Source: an uncultured Lachnoanaerobaculum sp.
GTDB lineage: Bacteria; Bacillota; Clostridia; Lachnospirales; Lachnospiraceae
DNA length: 10,212 nt
Reading direction: 5' to 3'
Assembly: GCA_916720285.1 (NCBI GenBank)
Contig: CAKAQP010000081.1
Span: 1 to 10,212, forward strand
The position numbers were made by a program, and so were the translations under genes. The notes below the pieces were generated by a model. It did not search any database and was not told the DNA's origin. It worked only from the letters and a program-made list of their open reading frames with translations. The number at the start of each line of letters is the position of its first letter. The first letter of the stretch is position 1. Below are positions 1 to 6,985 of the stretch, one piece after another.

Positions 1-10
1 CTGTATTAAT

Positions 11-22
11 TATAATTATAAT
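11..22 (+). promoter_or_regulatory. Possible -10 region for the DUF1576 gene
   Basis: Two back-to-back TATAAT hexamers (11-16 and 17-22) sit about 60 nt before the start codon. With normal spacing the matching -35 would fall left of the window, so the promoter cannot be verified. The region is simply AT-rich, and a chance match is possible. Confidence 0.25.
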
Positions 23-72
23 AAAAAAAGATACCGGATTGCATACAAAACACCTAATCGCAATCCTGAAAC

Positions 73-77
73 GGGAG
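73..77 (+). promoter_or_regulatory. Ribosome binding site that fixes the start at 84
   Basis: GGGAG lies 6 nt before ATG 84. The upstream in-frame TTG at 39 is preceded by an A-run and no comparable Shine-Dalgarno match, so the 433-residue form is preferred over the 448-residue reading. Confidence 0.65.
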
Positions 78-83
78 TTTCTT

Positions 84-1385
84 ATGGCGTTTTTGGATCA
101 TTATAGGGCCACTAAAACATTAACCTATAATCAGAGATTTCTGCTCATCTCTACTGTACCTATTTATTTTATGGTTTTTGCATTGATTTTTTCCCCGATA
201 GATGAAATCTTACCGGGGCTGTGGCAAATAATCATACAACCCGATCTTCTGATTACAGATTATATCGTGGTAGGCGGAATAGGTGCAGCGTTTTTTAATG
301 CAGGATCGCTTACCCTTATTTTACTTTTCCTTTTACACCATTTTAAGGTCGAGTTTGACAGACATATTGTAGTGAGTTCCTACCTTATTTTCGGTTTCTC
401 ACTCTTTGGAAAGAACGTGGTAAATATATGGCTGATACTCTTCGGCTTCTTTATTTATTCCAAACTTCATGGATATTCACTTAAGAAATATATCTATTAC
501 GGCTTATACGGAACCAGCCTTTCACCTGCAATTACTTTGGTAATGCAGACCTTGCATAGTAATCCTGTAATTGAGATCATTATTGCAAGTATTACAGGGC
601 TACTTATAGGTTATGTATTGCTTCCTATATCCATTCATGTAAAGTCCGCACATAAGGGATATTCACTTTACAATGTAGGATTTTCATCCGGTATTATAGC
701 TACCGTGCTTGTATCCATATTTCGCTCTTTCGGTATTGATATTGAAACAAGACTTATTTGGGATGAATCACATACTCCGCTTTTTGCGGTCGCATTATTT
801 GTACTGTTCTCATACATGATTATACTTGCAATAATACTTGACGGTAAAAAGTTGATTCCTTCATACTTTAATCTTTTAAAGGAAACCGGAGTACATGGAA
901 CTTATAACCACGAATATTCAGATGCTGTATATATCTTTAATATGGCTGCAAACGGAATAATCGCTACTTTATTTGTTTTACTTACTAAGGGAGATCTAAA
1001 TGGACCGACTATCGGATCTATATTTACAATTGTAGGATTTTCTCCTGCAGGTAAGCATATGAGAAATATCCTACCTGTAATGGTGGGTGTGTGCTTCTCG
1101 GCATTCTTAAAACAATGGTATATCAATGATCCGGCACCTACACTTACCCTCCTTCTTTCCACCACTCTGGCACCTATTGCAGGAGAGTTCGGTATTATAG
1201 CAGGGCTTATAGCAGGTTTTATACATTCCTCAGTAGCTTTAAATGTAGGTATTGTTTATAAGGGATTGAATCTTTACAATAACGGCTTTGCAGGCGGTAT
1301 CGTAGCTATTTTCATGGTTCCGGTCATAGAGTCGATTATCGAAAAAAGAAAAAATGATAAAGAAAAAAAATTAAATAAATCGTAG
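84..1385 (+). CDS. DUF1576-type polytopic membrane protein
   Basis: This encodes a 433-residue, strongly hydrophobic integral membrane protein with roughly ten membrane segments and a short basic cytoplasmic tail (KRKNDKEKKLNKS). Length and sequence style match the DUF1576 family of Firmicute membrane proteins, whose function is unknown as far as I know; this assignment is from memory of the family. The protein looks internally duplicated. The segment GYSLYNVGFSSGII (about residues 192-205) recurs as GLNLYNNGFAGGIV (about 394-407), and FNAGSLTLILLFLL (about 71-84) resembles NMAANGIIATLFVLL (about 286-300). Such a two-fold repeat is typical of channels and transporters, so a transport role is a reasonable inference, but no substrate can be named. 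I chose ATG 84 because GGGAG sits 6 nt upstream. The frame also opens at TTG 39, which lacks a good ribosome site. It is followed by a palindrome and the thioesterase gene. Confidence 0.8.
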   Translation: MAFLDHYRATKTLTYNQRFLLISTVPIYFMVFALIFSPIDEILPGLWQIIIQPDLLITDYIVVGGIGAAFFNAGSLTLILLFLLHHFKVEFDRHIVVSSYLIFGFSLFGKNVVNIWLILFGFFIYSKLHGYSLKKYIYYGLYGTSLSPAITLVMQTLHSNPVIEIIIASITGLLIGYVLLPISIHVKSAHKGYSLYNVGFSSGIIATVLVSIFRSFGIDIETRLIWDESHTPLFAVALFVLFSYMIILAIILDGKKLIPSYFNLLKETGVHGTYNHEYSDAVYIFNMAANGIIATLFVLLTKGDLNGPTIGSIFTIVGFSPAGKHMRNILPVMVGVCFSAFLKQWYINDPAPTLTLLLSTTLAPIAGEFGIIAGLIAGFIHSSVALNVGIVYKGLNLYNNGFAGGIVAIFMVPVIESIIEKRKNDKEKKLNKS

Positions 1386-1393
1386 TTATTAAG

Positions 1394-1440
1394 TATAGGC
1401 TTTAGTTTATAATAAATTTATTATAAATTAAAAGCCTATA
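1394..1440. repeat. 47-nt intergenic palindrome (long hairpin)
   Basis: The outer arms TATAGGCTTT (1394-1403) and AAAGCCTATA (1431-1440) are perfect 10-bp complements. Inside them, TTTATAATAAA (1406-1416) is followed directly by its complement TTTATTATAAA (1417-1427). Positions 1404-1405 can pair with 1428-1429, leaving one bulged A at 1430. Almost the whole gap between the DUF1576 gene and the thioesterase gene can therefore fold into one hairpin, ending 10 nt before the thioesterase AGGAG site. There is only a weak T-run (TTTT, 1443-1446) on the + strand. It could be a leaky terminator, an RNA processing or stabilising element, or a cruciform-prone DNA site. Confidence 0.7.
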
Positions 1441-1463
1441 AATTTTAAACAGGAGTAAATAGT

Positions 1464-2000
1464 ATGGAAAATATAACTGATGATATGATTCAAAATCTTT
1501 CACCATGGAATGACGGTATAAAGCCCGGTGACATTGCAAAAACTGTAAAAGAATCCGCATGTGAGCAGGCTTATCAAGTCAGTCCGAGATATTTAAATGC
1601 TGCAGGCAGACTCTTTGGAGGAGATTTGCTCTCATGGATAGATCTTACAGGCGCTCTTGCCGCAAAGAGACATTGCAATATGCCTGTTTCCACTGTTGCC
1701 ATTGACAATATACATTTTGCCAAACCCTTGCATCTTGGTGATATTGCCATTCTCATTTCAAATGTAACCCATGTTGGAAACAGTACTATGGAAGTCAGAG
1801 TAAACAGCTATGTTGAGGACCTTGCCACCGGTCACAGATCTCTTGTAAATACGGCATATCTGGTATATGTAGCATTAAAAGATGAAAAACCGTCAAGAGT
1901 ACCGAGACTTATACCTGAAACCGATATAGAAAAACGTGAATGGTTTGCAGGTGAAAAAAGAAACGAAATAAGAAAGTCCCGCAGAAAAGAGGGAATATAA
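1464..2000 (+). CDS. Acyl-CoA thioesterase, hotdog fold (YkhA/YciA-like)
   Basis: A 178-residue cytoplasmic enzyme predicted to hydrolyse acyl-CoA thioesters to free fatty acid and CoA. The signature NAAGRLFGGDLLSWID (about residues 45-60) followed by ALAAKRHC is the hotdog helix of the acyl-CoA hydrolase (BACH/YciA) group. D60 is at the position of the acidic catalytic residue in YciA-type enzymes. The strand VSTVAIDNIHFAKPLHLGD (about 75-93) and the C-terminal KPSRVPRLIPET segment are also typical of the group. The last 18 residues form a basic tail (GEKRNEIRKSRRKEGI) beyond the usual core. AGGAG at 1451-1455 supports ATG 1464. The stop overlaps the next gene's start, so the two are probably co-translated. 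The preferred acyl chain cannot be read from the sequence. Confidence 0.87.
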   Translation: MENITDDMIQNLSPWNDGIKPGDIAKTVKESACEQAYQVSPRYLNAAGRLFGGDLLSWIDLTGALAAKRHCNMPVSTVAIDNIHFAKPLHLGDIAILISNVTHVGNSTMEVRVNSYVEDLATGHRSLVNTAYLVYVALKDEKPSRVPRLIPETDIEKREWFAGEKRNEIRKSRRKEGI

Positions 2001-2863
2001 TGCAAAATTATATAAGAAGTGTCGGTTTTTCAATGTATAAAAAGAAGGCGGAAGTCAGGGAACTGCTTGATAAGATTCAGAGAGAAAATATAGCCTCTGC
2101 AAAGATTATAGTCACTACTGAAAAAGAAAGACTATGGGAGATACGAAAGAGTATCTCTCCTTCACTTGGACTTTGTATATTCGGTTATCTTGAGAATCTG
2201 GGTATCTTTGTCAGAGAAGGTTATTTTCCATATATCAAAGATACTGCCGTCAGTTCTACTGCAAAATGCAGCATTGAAAGACATATCGACAGTATTGTTT
2301 ATTCAGGTATGATTGATGATAACAGACTTGGTATGTCTTTGATATTCAGACTTTCAAACAGCTTTGACTATCTGAACAATATAAGTACAAGAATAAAGTC
2401 AACTGTCCTTTACGGATTCTGCGCAGACGGAAAAATCTTGTTGCCGATAAAAAAGACCTTGGCACAGATGGAAGTCTCAAAGCAGAAACTTATGAACAGA
2501 AATATACTTATAGAAGCGGCAAAACTGGGGGATGAAGCCGCTATAGATACCTTATCCACCGATGATTTAATCACATACACCACTTTAAACACAAGAATAC
2601 AAAATGAAGACCTATACAGTATAGTGGATACTCTCTTTATGCCTTTCGGTATGGAAACCGATATGTACAGTATTATAGGCAATATTTTAGATATAAGTCA
2701 GGAAGAAAATTCCATTACCGGAGAAAGCGTTTTACTTCTTAAAATAGAATCAAGTGATATTATATTTACAGTAGCTATAAAAAAGGATGATTTACAGGGT
2801 GAAGCCCGAATAGGACGACGTTTTAAAGGCAATGTATGGCTGCATGGTAAAATAAATATTTAA
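2000..2863 (+). CDS. Uncharacterised DUF3881-like protein
   Basis: This encodes a 287-residue soluble protein with no signal peptide or membrane segment. The opening NYIRSVGFSMYKKKAEVRELLDKI, the overall length and the clostridial setting fit the DUF3881 family, which has no known function; I recall this rather than having searched it. No catalytic motif is recognisable. The middle contains FRLSNSFDYLN (about residues 114-124). The C-terminal third is strand-rich and ends GRRFKGNVWLHGKINI, which looks like a small beta-barrel or binding domain (inference). The ATG overlaps the thioesterase stop by one base (TAATG), with AGAGGGA just upstream, so translation is probably coupled and the two proteins made in fixed ratio. 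A link to acyl-CoA or lipid metabolism is suggested only by this pairing. The gene ends 7 nt before a strong terminator stem. Confidence 0.65.
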   Translation: MQNYIRSVGFSMYKKKAEVRELLDKIQRENIASAKIIVTTEKERLWEIRKSISPSLGLCIFGYLENLGIFVREGYFPYIKDTAVSSTAKCSIERHIDSIVYSGMIDDNRLGMSLIFRLSNSFDYLNNISTRIKSTVLYGFCADGKILLPIKKTLAQMEVSKQKLMNRNILIEAAKLGDEAAIDTLSTDDLITYTTLNTRIQNEDLYSIVDTLFMPFGMETDMYSIIGNILDISQEENSITGESVLLLKIESSDIIFTVAIKKDDLQGEARIGRRFKGNVWLHGKINI

Positions 2864-2864
2864 A

Positions 2865-2895
2865 TAAAAAGGACTCCCTCGGGAGTCCCTTTTTT
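2865..2895. terminator. Bidirectional rho-independent terminator
   Basis: GGACTCC (2871-2877), loop CTCG, GGAGTCC (2882-2888), then a T-run at 2890-2895. The A-run at 2866-2870 gives the matching U-run when read from the other strand. It ends the + strand DUF1576-thioesterase-DUF3881 block and, read on the - strand, the tuf transcript about 90 nt past the tuf stop codon. Confidence 0.9.
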
Positions 2896-2902
2896 ATACG
2901 CA

Positions 2903-2959
2903 GGTATTATAGATTACCTAGTATCCAAAGATACATCACTGTATAACCGATATAATACC
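2903..2959. repeat. Inverted repeat with nested hairpin in the tuf 3' region
   Basis: GGTATTATA (2903-2911) is perfectly complementary to TATAATACC (2951-2959). Between them lies a second small hairpin, GTATC-CAAA-GATAC (2921-2934). On the + strand the outer stem is followed by a T-rich stretch (2960-2974), so it might act as a back-up terminator against read-through into tuf from the left. On the - strand it lies inside the tuf 3' untranslated region ahead of the main terminator. Its function is not established. Confidence 0.5.
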
Positions 2960-2976
2960 CTTTGTTTTATTTTAAA

Positions 2977-4176
2977 TTACTCGATGATAGATGCAACTCT
3001 ACCTGAACCTACTGTTCTACCACCCTCACGGATAGCGAATCTAAGACCCTGCTCACAAGCAACAGGATGGATAAGCTCGATAGTCATCTCTACGTTGTCA
3101 CCAGGCATGCACATTTCTGTACCTGCAGGAAGGTTACAAACACCTGTAATATCTGTTGTTCTGAAGTAGAACTGTGGACGATAGTTGTTGAAGAATGGTG
3201 TATGACGTCCACCCTCGTCCTTTGTAAGAACGTAAACCTGAGCTGTAAACTTCTTATGGCATGTTACTGAACCCGGCTTAGCAAGAACCTGACCTCTCTC
3301 GATCTCTGTTCTCTGAACACCTCTAAGAAGTGCACCGATGTTATCTCCGGCCTGAGCCTGATCAAGAAGCTTTCTGAACATCTCGATACCTGTAACAACT
3401 GTTGACTTCTTATCCTCATGGATACCAAGAATCTCTACTGTATCGTTAAGGTTAAGTGTACCTCTCTCTACTCTACCTGTAGCAACTGTACCACGACCTG
3501 TGATTGTAAATACGTCCTCAACAGGCATAAGGAATGGCTTATCTGTCTCTCTCTCAGGATCAGGAATGTAGCTGTCAACAGCATCCATAAGATCCATGAT
3601 CTTGTCACCCCAAGGTCCCATCGGATCCTCAAGAGCCTTAAGAGCTGAACCCTGAATAATAGGTGTATCATCGCCAGGGAACTCATACTCGTTAAGAAGG
3701 TCTCTGATCTCCATCTCTACAAGCTCAAGAAGCTCCTCATCATCAACCATATCACACTTGTTCATGAATACAACGATATATGGAACACCTACCTGTCTTG
3801 AAAGAAGGATATGCTCTCTTGTCTGAGCCATAACACCGTCTGTAGCGGCAACTACAAGGATAGCTCCGTCCATCTGTGCAGCACCTGTGATCATGTTCTT
3901 TACATAGTCAGCGTGTCCAGGACAGTCAACGTGTGCATAATGTCTCTTAGCTGTCTCATACTCGATATGAGATGTTGAAATTGTGATACCTCTCTCTTTC
4001 TCCTCAGGAGCCTTGTCGATCTTATCGAAATCAACGATCTTGTTTGTATCTGAAGGGAATCTTGTTGCAAGAACCTTAGAGATAGCTGCTGTAAGAGTTG
4101 TCTTACCGTGATCTACGTGTCCGATTGTACCAATGTTAGCATGAGGCTTTGTTCTATCAAATTTTGACTTTGCCAT
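2977..4176 (-). CDS. tuf: Elongation factor Tu
   Basis: EF-Tu is the GTPase that carries aminoacyl-tRNA to the ribosomal A site. At 399 residues it is full length. The GTPase domain shows GHVDHGKTT (19-27), switch I RGITI (62-66), DCPGH (84-88, with H88 matching the catalytic His84 of E. coli), NKCD (139-142) and SAL (177-179). Domains 2 and 3 follow, with VEDVFTITGRGTVATGRVERG and the C-terminal FAIREGGRTVGSGRV. No truncation or unusual substitution stands out in these motifs. The ATG has AAGGAGG (4185-4191) 8 nt upstream. It is the last gene of the str operon, 106 nt after fusA, and has its own promoter in that gap, consistent with EF-Tu being needed in excess over EF-G. Transcription ends at the hairpin at 2871-2888. 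Confidence 0.98.
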   Translation of the reverse strand: MAKSKFDRTKPHANIGTIGHVDHGKTTLTAAISKVLATRFPSDTNKIVDFDKIDKAPEEKERGITISTSHIEYETAKRHYAHVDCPGHADYVKNMITGAAQMDGAILVVAATDGVMAQTREHILLSRQVGVPYIVVFMNKCDMVDDEELLELVEMEIRDLLNEYEFPGDDTPIIQGSALKALEDPMGPWGDKIMDLMDAVDSYIPDPERETDKPFLMPVEDVFTITGRGTVATGRVERGTLNLNDTVEILGIHEDKKSTVVTGIEMFRKLLDQAQAGDNIGALLRGVQRTEIERGQVLAKPGSVTCHKKFTAQVYVLTKDEGGRHTPFFNNYRPQFYFRTTDITGVCNLPAGTEMCMPGDNVEMTIELIHPVACEQGLRFAIREGGRTVGSGRVASIIE

Positions 4177-4226
4177 TGTTAATTCCTCCTTGAATTAAAC
4201 CTAAAATTAATAGTAAATTTTGTTAT

Positions 4227-4255
4227 ATTATATAGTATCAGCCGAAATTTATCAA
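4227..4255 (-). promoter_or_regulatory. Internal sigma-A promoter for tuf
   Basis: Reading the - strand, TTGATA (4250-4255) is followed by exactly 17 nt and then TATAAT (4227-4232). The predicted transcription start is near 4221, giving an untranslated leader of about 45 nt before tuf. The match to consensus is 11 of 12 bases with optimal spacing, so tuf is probably transcribed both from the operon promoter and from here. Confidence 0.8.
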
Positions 4256-4282
4256 GTTAATAAACTTTATCGACTCGGCTTT

Positions 4283-6400
4283 TTAAGATTTCTTATCATT
4301 AAGAACTTTTTCTTGAACAGACTTTGGAACCTGCTCATATTTTTCAAAGAACATAGAGTAGTTTCCACGACCCTGAGTTCTTGAACGAAGGTCTGTTGAG
4401 TAACCGAACATCTCTGAAAGCGGAACATATGCATTTACCTGCTTACCGCTTGGGATATCCTCCATACCCTCTATACGACCTCTTCTTGAGTTGATATCAC
4501 CGATAACATCACCCATATACTCCTCAGGCATTGTTACTTCCACCTTCATGATAGGCTCAAGAAGTACAGCACCTGCCTTGCTCATAGCATCCTTAAATGC
4601 CATAGAACCTGCTATATGGAATGCCATTTCTGATGAATCGACTTCATGGTATGAACCGTCATATACATTTGCATGTACACCGAGCACAGGGAATCCTCCA
4701 AGGATACCTGACTTTGTAGCCTCCTCGATACCTTCGCCGACTGCAGGTATATATTCCTTAGGAATAGCACCACCGACAACGGTTGATTCGAACTTGAATG
4801 TCTCTTCTCCGTTCGGATCCATCGGTTCAAACTTAACTTTACAGTGACCGTACTGACCACGTCCACCTGACTGTCTTGCATACTTGGAATCAACGTCAAC
4901 AGCCTTAGTAAATGTTTCCTTATAAGCAACCTGTGGTGCACCTACATTTGCTTCTACATTAAACTCTCTAAGAAGTCTGTCTACGATAATCTCAAGGTGA
5001 AGCTCACCCATACCTGATATAATGGTCTGTCCTGTTTCAGTATCTGTCTTAACTCTGAATGTAGGATCTTCCTCAGCCAGCTTAGCAAGTGCATCAATCA
5101 TCTTTGCCTGACCTGCCTTTGTCTTAGGCTCGATAGCGATATCGATAACCGGCTCAGGGAATTCCATTGACTCGAGTATTACAGGATGCTGTTCGTCACA
5201 GATTGTATCACCTGTTGTTGTAAGCTTAAATCCTACAGCAGCTGCGATATCTCCTGAATAAACCTTGTCAATTTCCGTTCTCTTGTTTGCATGCATCTGA
5301 AGGATACGACCGACTCTCTCCTTCTTACCCTTTGTAGCGTTGAGTACATATGAACCACCGTTAAGTGTTCCTGAGTAAACTCTGAAATATGCCAACTTTC
5401 CTACGAAAGGATCTGTCATAATCTTAAATGCCAAAGCTGAGAAAGGCTCATCATCTGATGAATGTCTCTCAATTTCATTACCGTCAAGGTCAACACCCTT
5501 AATTGCAGGGATGTCTGTCGGTGCAGGCATGAATTCAACTATAGCATCAATAAGCTTCTGAATACCTTTGTTACGATAAGCTGTACCGCAACATACAGGG
5601 ATTGCTCTGTTCTCACAAGTTCCCTTTCTGAGTGCAGCCTTAAGCTGTTCTACTGAAGGCTCCTCACCCTCAAGGTACATCATAGTAAGTTCGTCATCCA
5701 GCTCACAAATCTTTTCAACAAGTTCCCCATGGTATAACTCAGCTTCGTCTTTTACCTCATCCGGTATATCAACGATAGATATGTCATCACCCTTGTCGTC
5801 ATTGTAAATATAAGCTTTCATTTCGAAAAGATCTACAATTCCCTTGAAATCATCTTCTTTTCCGATAGGAATCTGAAGCATGATTGTATTTTTACCAAGT
5901 CTTGTGTGGATCTGCTCTACCGCCCCGAAGAAATCAGCTCCCATAACGTCCATCTTATTGATGAATGCCATTCTTGGTACATGATATGTATCCGCCTGTC
6001 TCCAAACATTTTCAGACTGAGGCTCTACACCTTCTTTTGCAGAGAATACACCTACCGCACCGTCAAGTACACGAAGTGATCTCTCTACCTCTACTGTAAA
6101 GTCAACGTGTCCCGGAGTATCGATAATATTTATACGATTTTCCTTCTCACCCGGCTTTACTTTGTTAAATTCCTGTAATGTCCAGTGGCAAGTTGTAGCA
6201 GCTGAAGTAATTGTAATACCTCTCTCTGCTTCCTGCTCCATCCAGTCCATTGTAGCAGTACCCTCATGGGTATCACCGATCTTATAATTTACACCAGTAT
6301 AATATAGGATACGCTCAGTAAGTGTGGTTTTACCGGCATCTATATGAGCCATGATACCAATATTTCTGGTTCTCTCTAAAGGATATTCTCTTCCAGCCAA
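4283..6400 (-). CDS. fusA: Elongation factor G
   Basis: EF-G is the GTPase that drives translocation of tRNA and mRNA through the ribosome and, with RRF, ribosome recycling. At 705 residues all five domains are present. The G domain has AHIDAGKT (18-25), RGITI (60-64), DTPGHVDF (94-101) and NKMD (148-151). Later come the domain III signature SGMGELHLEI and the domain IV stretch SGGRGQYGHCKVKFEP. A hydrophilic segment, TLQEFNKVKPGEKENR, sits between the CHW motif and switch II; I recall similar insertions in other clostridial EF-Gs. The start is TTG at 6398-6400, fixed by homology (AGREYPLERTRNIGIMAHID) and by AGGAGG 7 nt upstream. The rpsG stop lies only 14 nt upstream, so translation may be coupled. 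It is co-transcribed with rpsL and rpsG. Confidence 0.98.
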   Translation of the reverse strand: MAGREYPLERTRNIGIMAHIDAGKTTLTERILYYTGVNYKIGDTHEGTATMDWMEQEAERGITITSAATTCHWTLQEFNKVKPGEKENRINIIDTPGHVDFTVEVERSLRVLDGAVGVFSAKEGVEPQSENVWRQADTYHVPRMAFINKMDVMGADFFGAVEQIHTRLGKNTIMLQIPIGKEDDFKGIVDLFEMKAYIYNDDKGDDISIVDIPDEVKDEAELYHGELVEKICELDDELTMMYLEGEEPSVEQLKAALRKGTCENRAIPVCCGTAYRNKGIQKLIDAIVEFMPAPTDIPAIKGVDLDGNEIERHSSDDEPFSALAFKIMTDPFVGKLAYFRVYSGTLNGGSYVLNATKGKKERVGRILQMHANKRTEIDKVYSGDIAAAVGFKLTTTGDTICDEQHPVILESMEFPEPVIDIAIEPKTKAGQAKMIDALAKLAEEDPTFRVKTDTETGQTIISGMGELHLEIIVDRLLREFNVEANVGAPQVAYKETFTKAVDVDSKYARQSGGRGQYGHCKVKFEPMDPNGEETFKFESTVVGGAIPKEYIPAVGEGIEEATKSGILGGFPVLGVHANVYDGSYHEVDSSEMAFHIAGSMAFKDAMSKAGAVLLEPIMKVEVTMPEEYMGDVIGDINSRRGRIEGMEDIPSGKQVNAYVPLSEMFGYSTDLRSRTQGRGNYSMFFEKYEQVPKSVQEKVLNDKKS

Positions 6401-6407
6401 TTGGTTT

Positions 6408-6413
6408 CCTCCT
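6408..6413 (-). promoter_or_regulatory. Strong ribosome binding site for the TTG start of fusA
   Basis: AGGAGG on the - strand, 7 nt before TTG 6400. It lies directly after the rpsG stop codon (6415-6417). The site compensates for the weak start codon and confirms the start chosen for fusA. Confidence 0.85.
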
Positions 6414-6414
6414 A

Positions 6415-6885
6415 TTAGAATCTATAATGAGCAAATGCCTTATTAGCCTCTGCCATCTTATGCATATCTTCTTTTCTCTTCACTGCAGCACCTGTGTTGT
6501 TTGCTGCATCCATTATCTCATTTGCAAGACGATCGATCTGTGTCTTCTCGCCTCTTTTTCTTGAAAAGAATGTAAGCCATCTAAGAGCAAGAGCTTGTCT
6601 TCTCTCAGGTCTTACCTCGATAGGAACCTGATATGTAGCTCCACCGATTCTTCTCGCTTTTACCTCAAGTACAGGCATGATGTTGTTCATAGCTTCCTCG
6701 AAAACCTCTACAGGATCCTTTCCTGTCTTATCGGAAACCTTGTCAAATGCTCCGTACACAATCTTCTGTGCAACACCCTTTTTACCGTCTAACATGATGG
6801 TATTTACAAGCTTTGTAACTACCTTGTTATTGTATAAAGGATCTGCTAATACATCTCTTTTTAGTGTATGTCCTTTACGTGGCAC
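6415..6885 (-). CDS. rpsG: 30S ribosomal protein S7
   Basis: S7 nucleates assembly of the 30S head by binding the 3' major domain of 16S rRNA. In several bacteria it also represses its own operon. The protein is 156 residues, the standard bacterial length, starting MPRKGHTLKRDVLADP and containing the family signature ARRIGGATYQVPIEVRPERRQALALRWL split across residues 77-104. The beta-hairpin and C-terminal helix are intact, ending KAFAHYRF. The start is GTG (6883-6885), supported by AAGGAGGG at 6893-6900. It lies 140 nt after rpsL, an unusually long gap that can form an elaborate RNA fold, and 14 nt before fusA. The fold next to its ribosome site makes feedback control by S7 a plausible inference. 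Confidence 0.97.
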   Translation of the reverse strand: MPRKGHTLKRDVLADPLYNNKVVTKLVNTIMLDGKKGVAQKIVYGAFDKVSDKTGKDPVEVFEEAMNNIMPVLEVKARRIGGATYQVPIEVRPERRQALALRWLTFFSRKRGEKTQIDRLANEIMDAANNTGAAVKRKEDMHKMAEANKAFAHYRF

Positions 6886-6892
6886 GTTTCTT

Positions 6893-6900
6893 CCCTCCTT
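6893..6900 (-). promoter_or_regulatory. Ribosome binding site for the GTG start of rpsG
   Basis: AAGGAGGG on the - strand, about 8 nt before GTG 6885. It follows the predicted three-way junction (6910-6985) by only 9 nt, so folding or protein binding there could mask or expose it. Confidence 0.8.
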
Positions 6901-6909
6901 AATATTTAA

Positions 6910-6985
6910 TTAGATCTCAGGTACTCGCTTTTTGCGTCCTCGTGCCTATATTTTTTGCAACCAACAAAAAATCGGCACTATCTAA
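6910..6985 (-). promoter_or_regulatory. Candidate structured RNA (three-way junction) between rpsL and rpsG
   Basis: As - strand RNA, a closing stem UUAGAU (6985-6980) pairs with AUCUAA (6915-6910). Hairpin A has GUGCC (6978-6974) with GGCAC (6946-6942), then AUUUUUUG (6972-6965) with CAAAAAAU (6957-6950) and a 7-nt loop UUGGUUG. Hairpin B has AGG/CCU (6940-6938 with 6921-6919) and CGC/GCG (6936-6934 with 6928-6926) around an AAAAA loop, with an asymmetric bulge A versus AGUA. An accessory hairpin GAAAGC-AAA-GCUUUC lies just upstream (7003-6989). In E. coli the rpsL-rpsG spacer holds the S7 operator, so an S7-binding role is plausible here but is inference. Confidence 0.5.

Noticed and set aside
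1385..1413. Separate promoter for the thioesterase gene using TATAAT at 1408-1413
   Set aside because: The hexamer 17 nt upstream is GTTATT, a poor -35, and the TATAAT is part of the AT palindrome.
2905..2956. TATAAT-like sequences downstream of tuf as promoters
   Set aside because: At 17-nt spacing the upstream hexamers (AAGATA on +, GTATCT on -) do not resemble TTGACA. The hexamers are explained as arms of the inverted repeat.
4240..4280. Inverted repeat AGCCGA / TCGGCT in the fusA-tuf gap as a fusA terminator
   Set aside because: The arms are only 6 bp with a 29-nt loop and no U-run follows on the - strand. The tuf promoter lies across it.
6942..6978. Promoter for rpsG within the rpsL-rpsG spacer
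   Set aside because: The only -10-like sequence (TATAGG) has ATTTTT at the -35 position. The A/T runs are better explained as hairpin arms.
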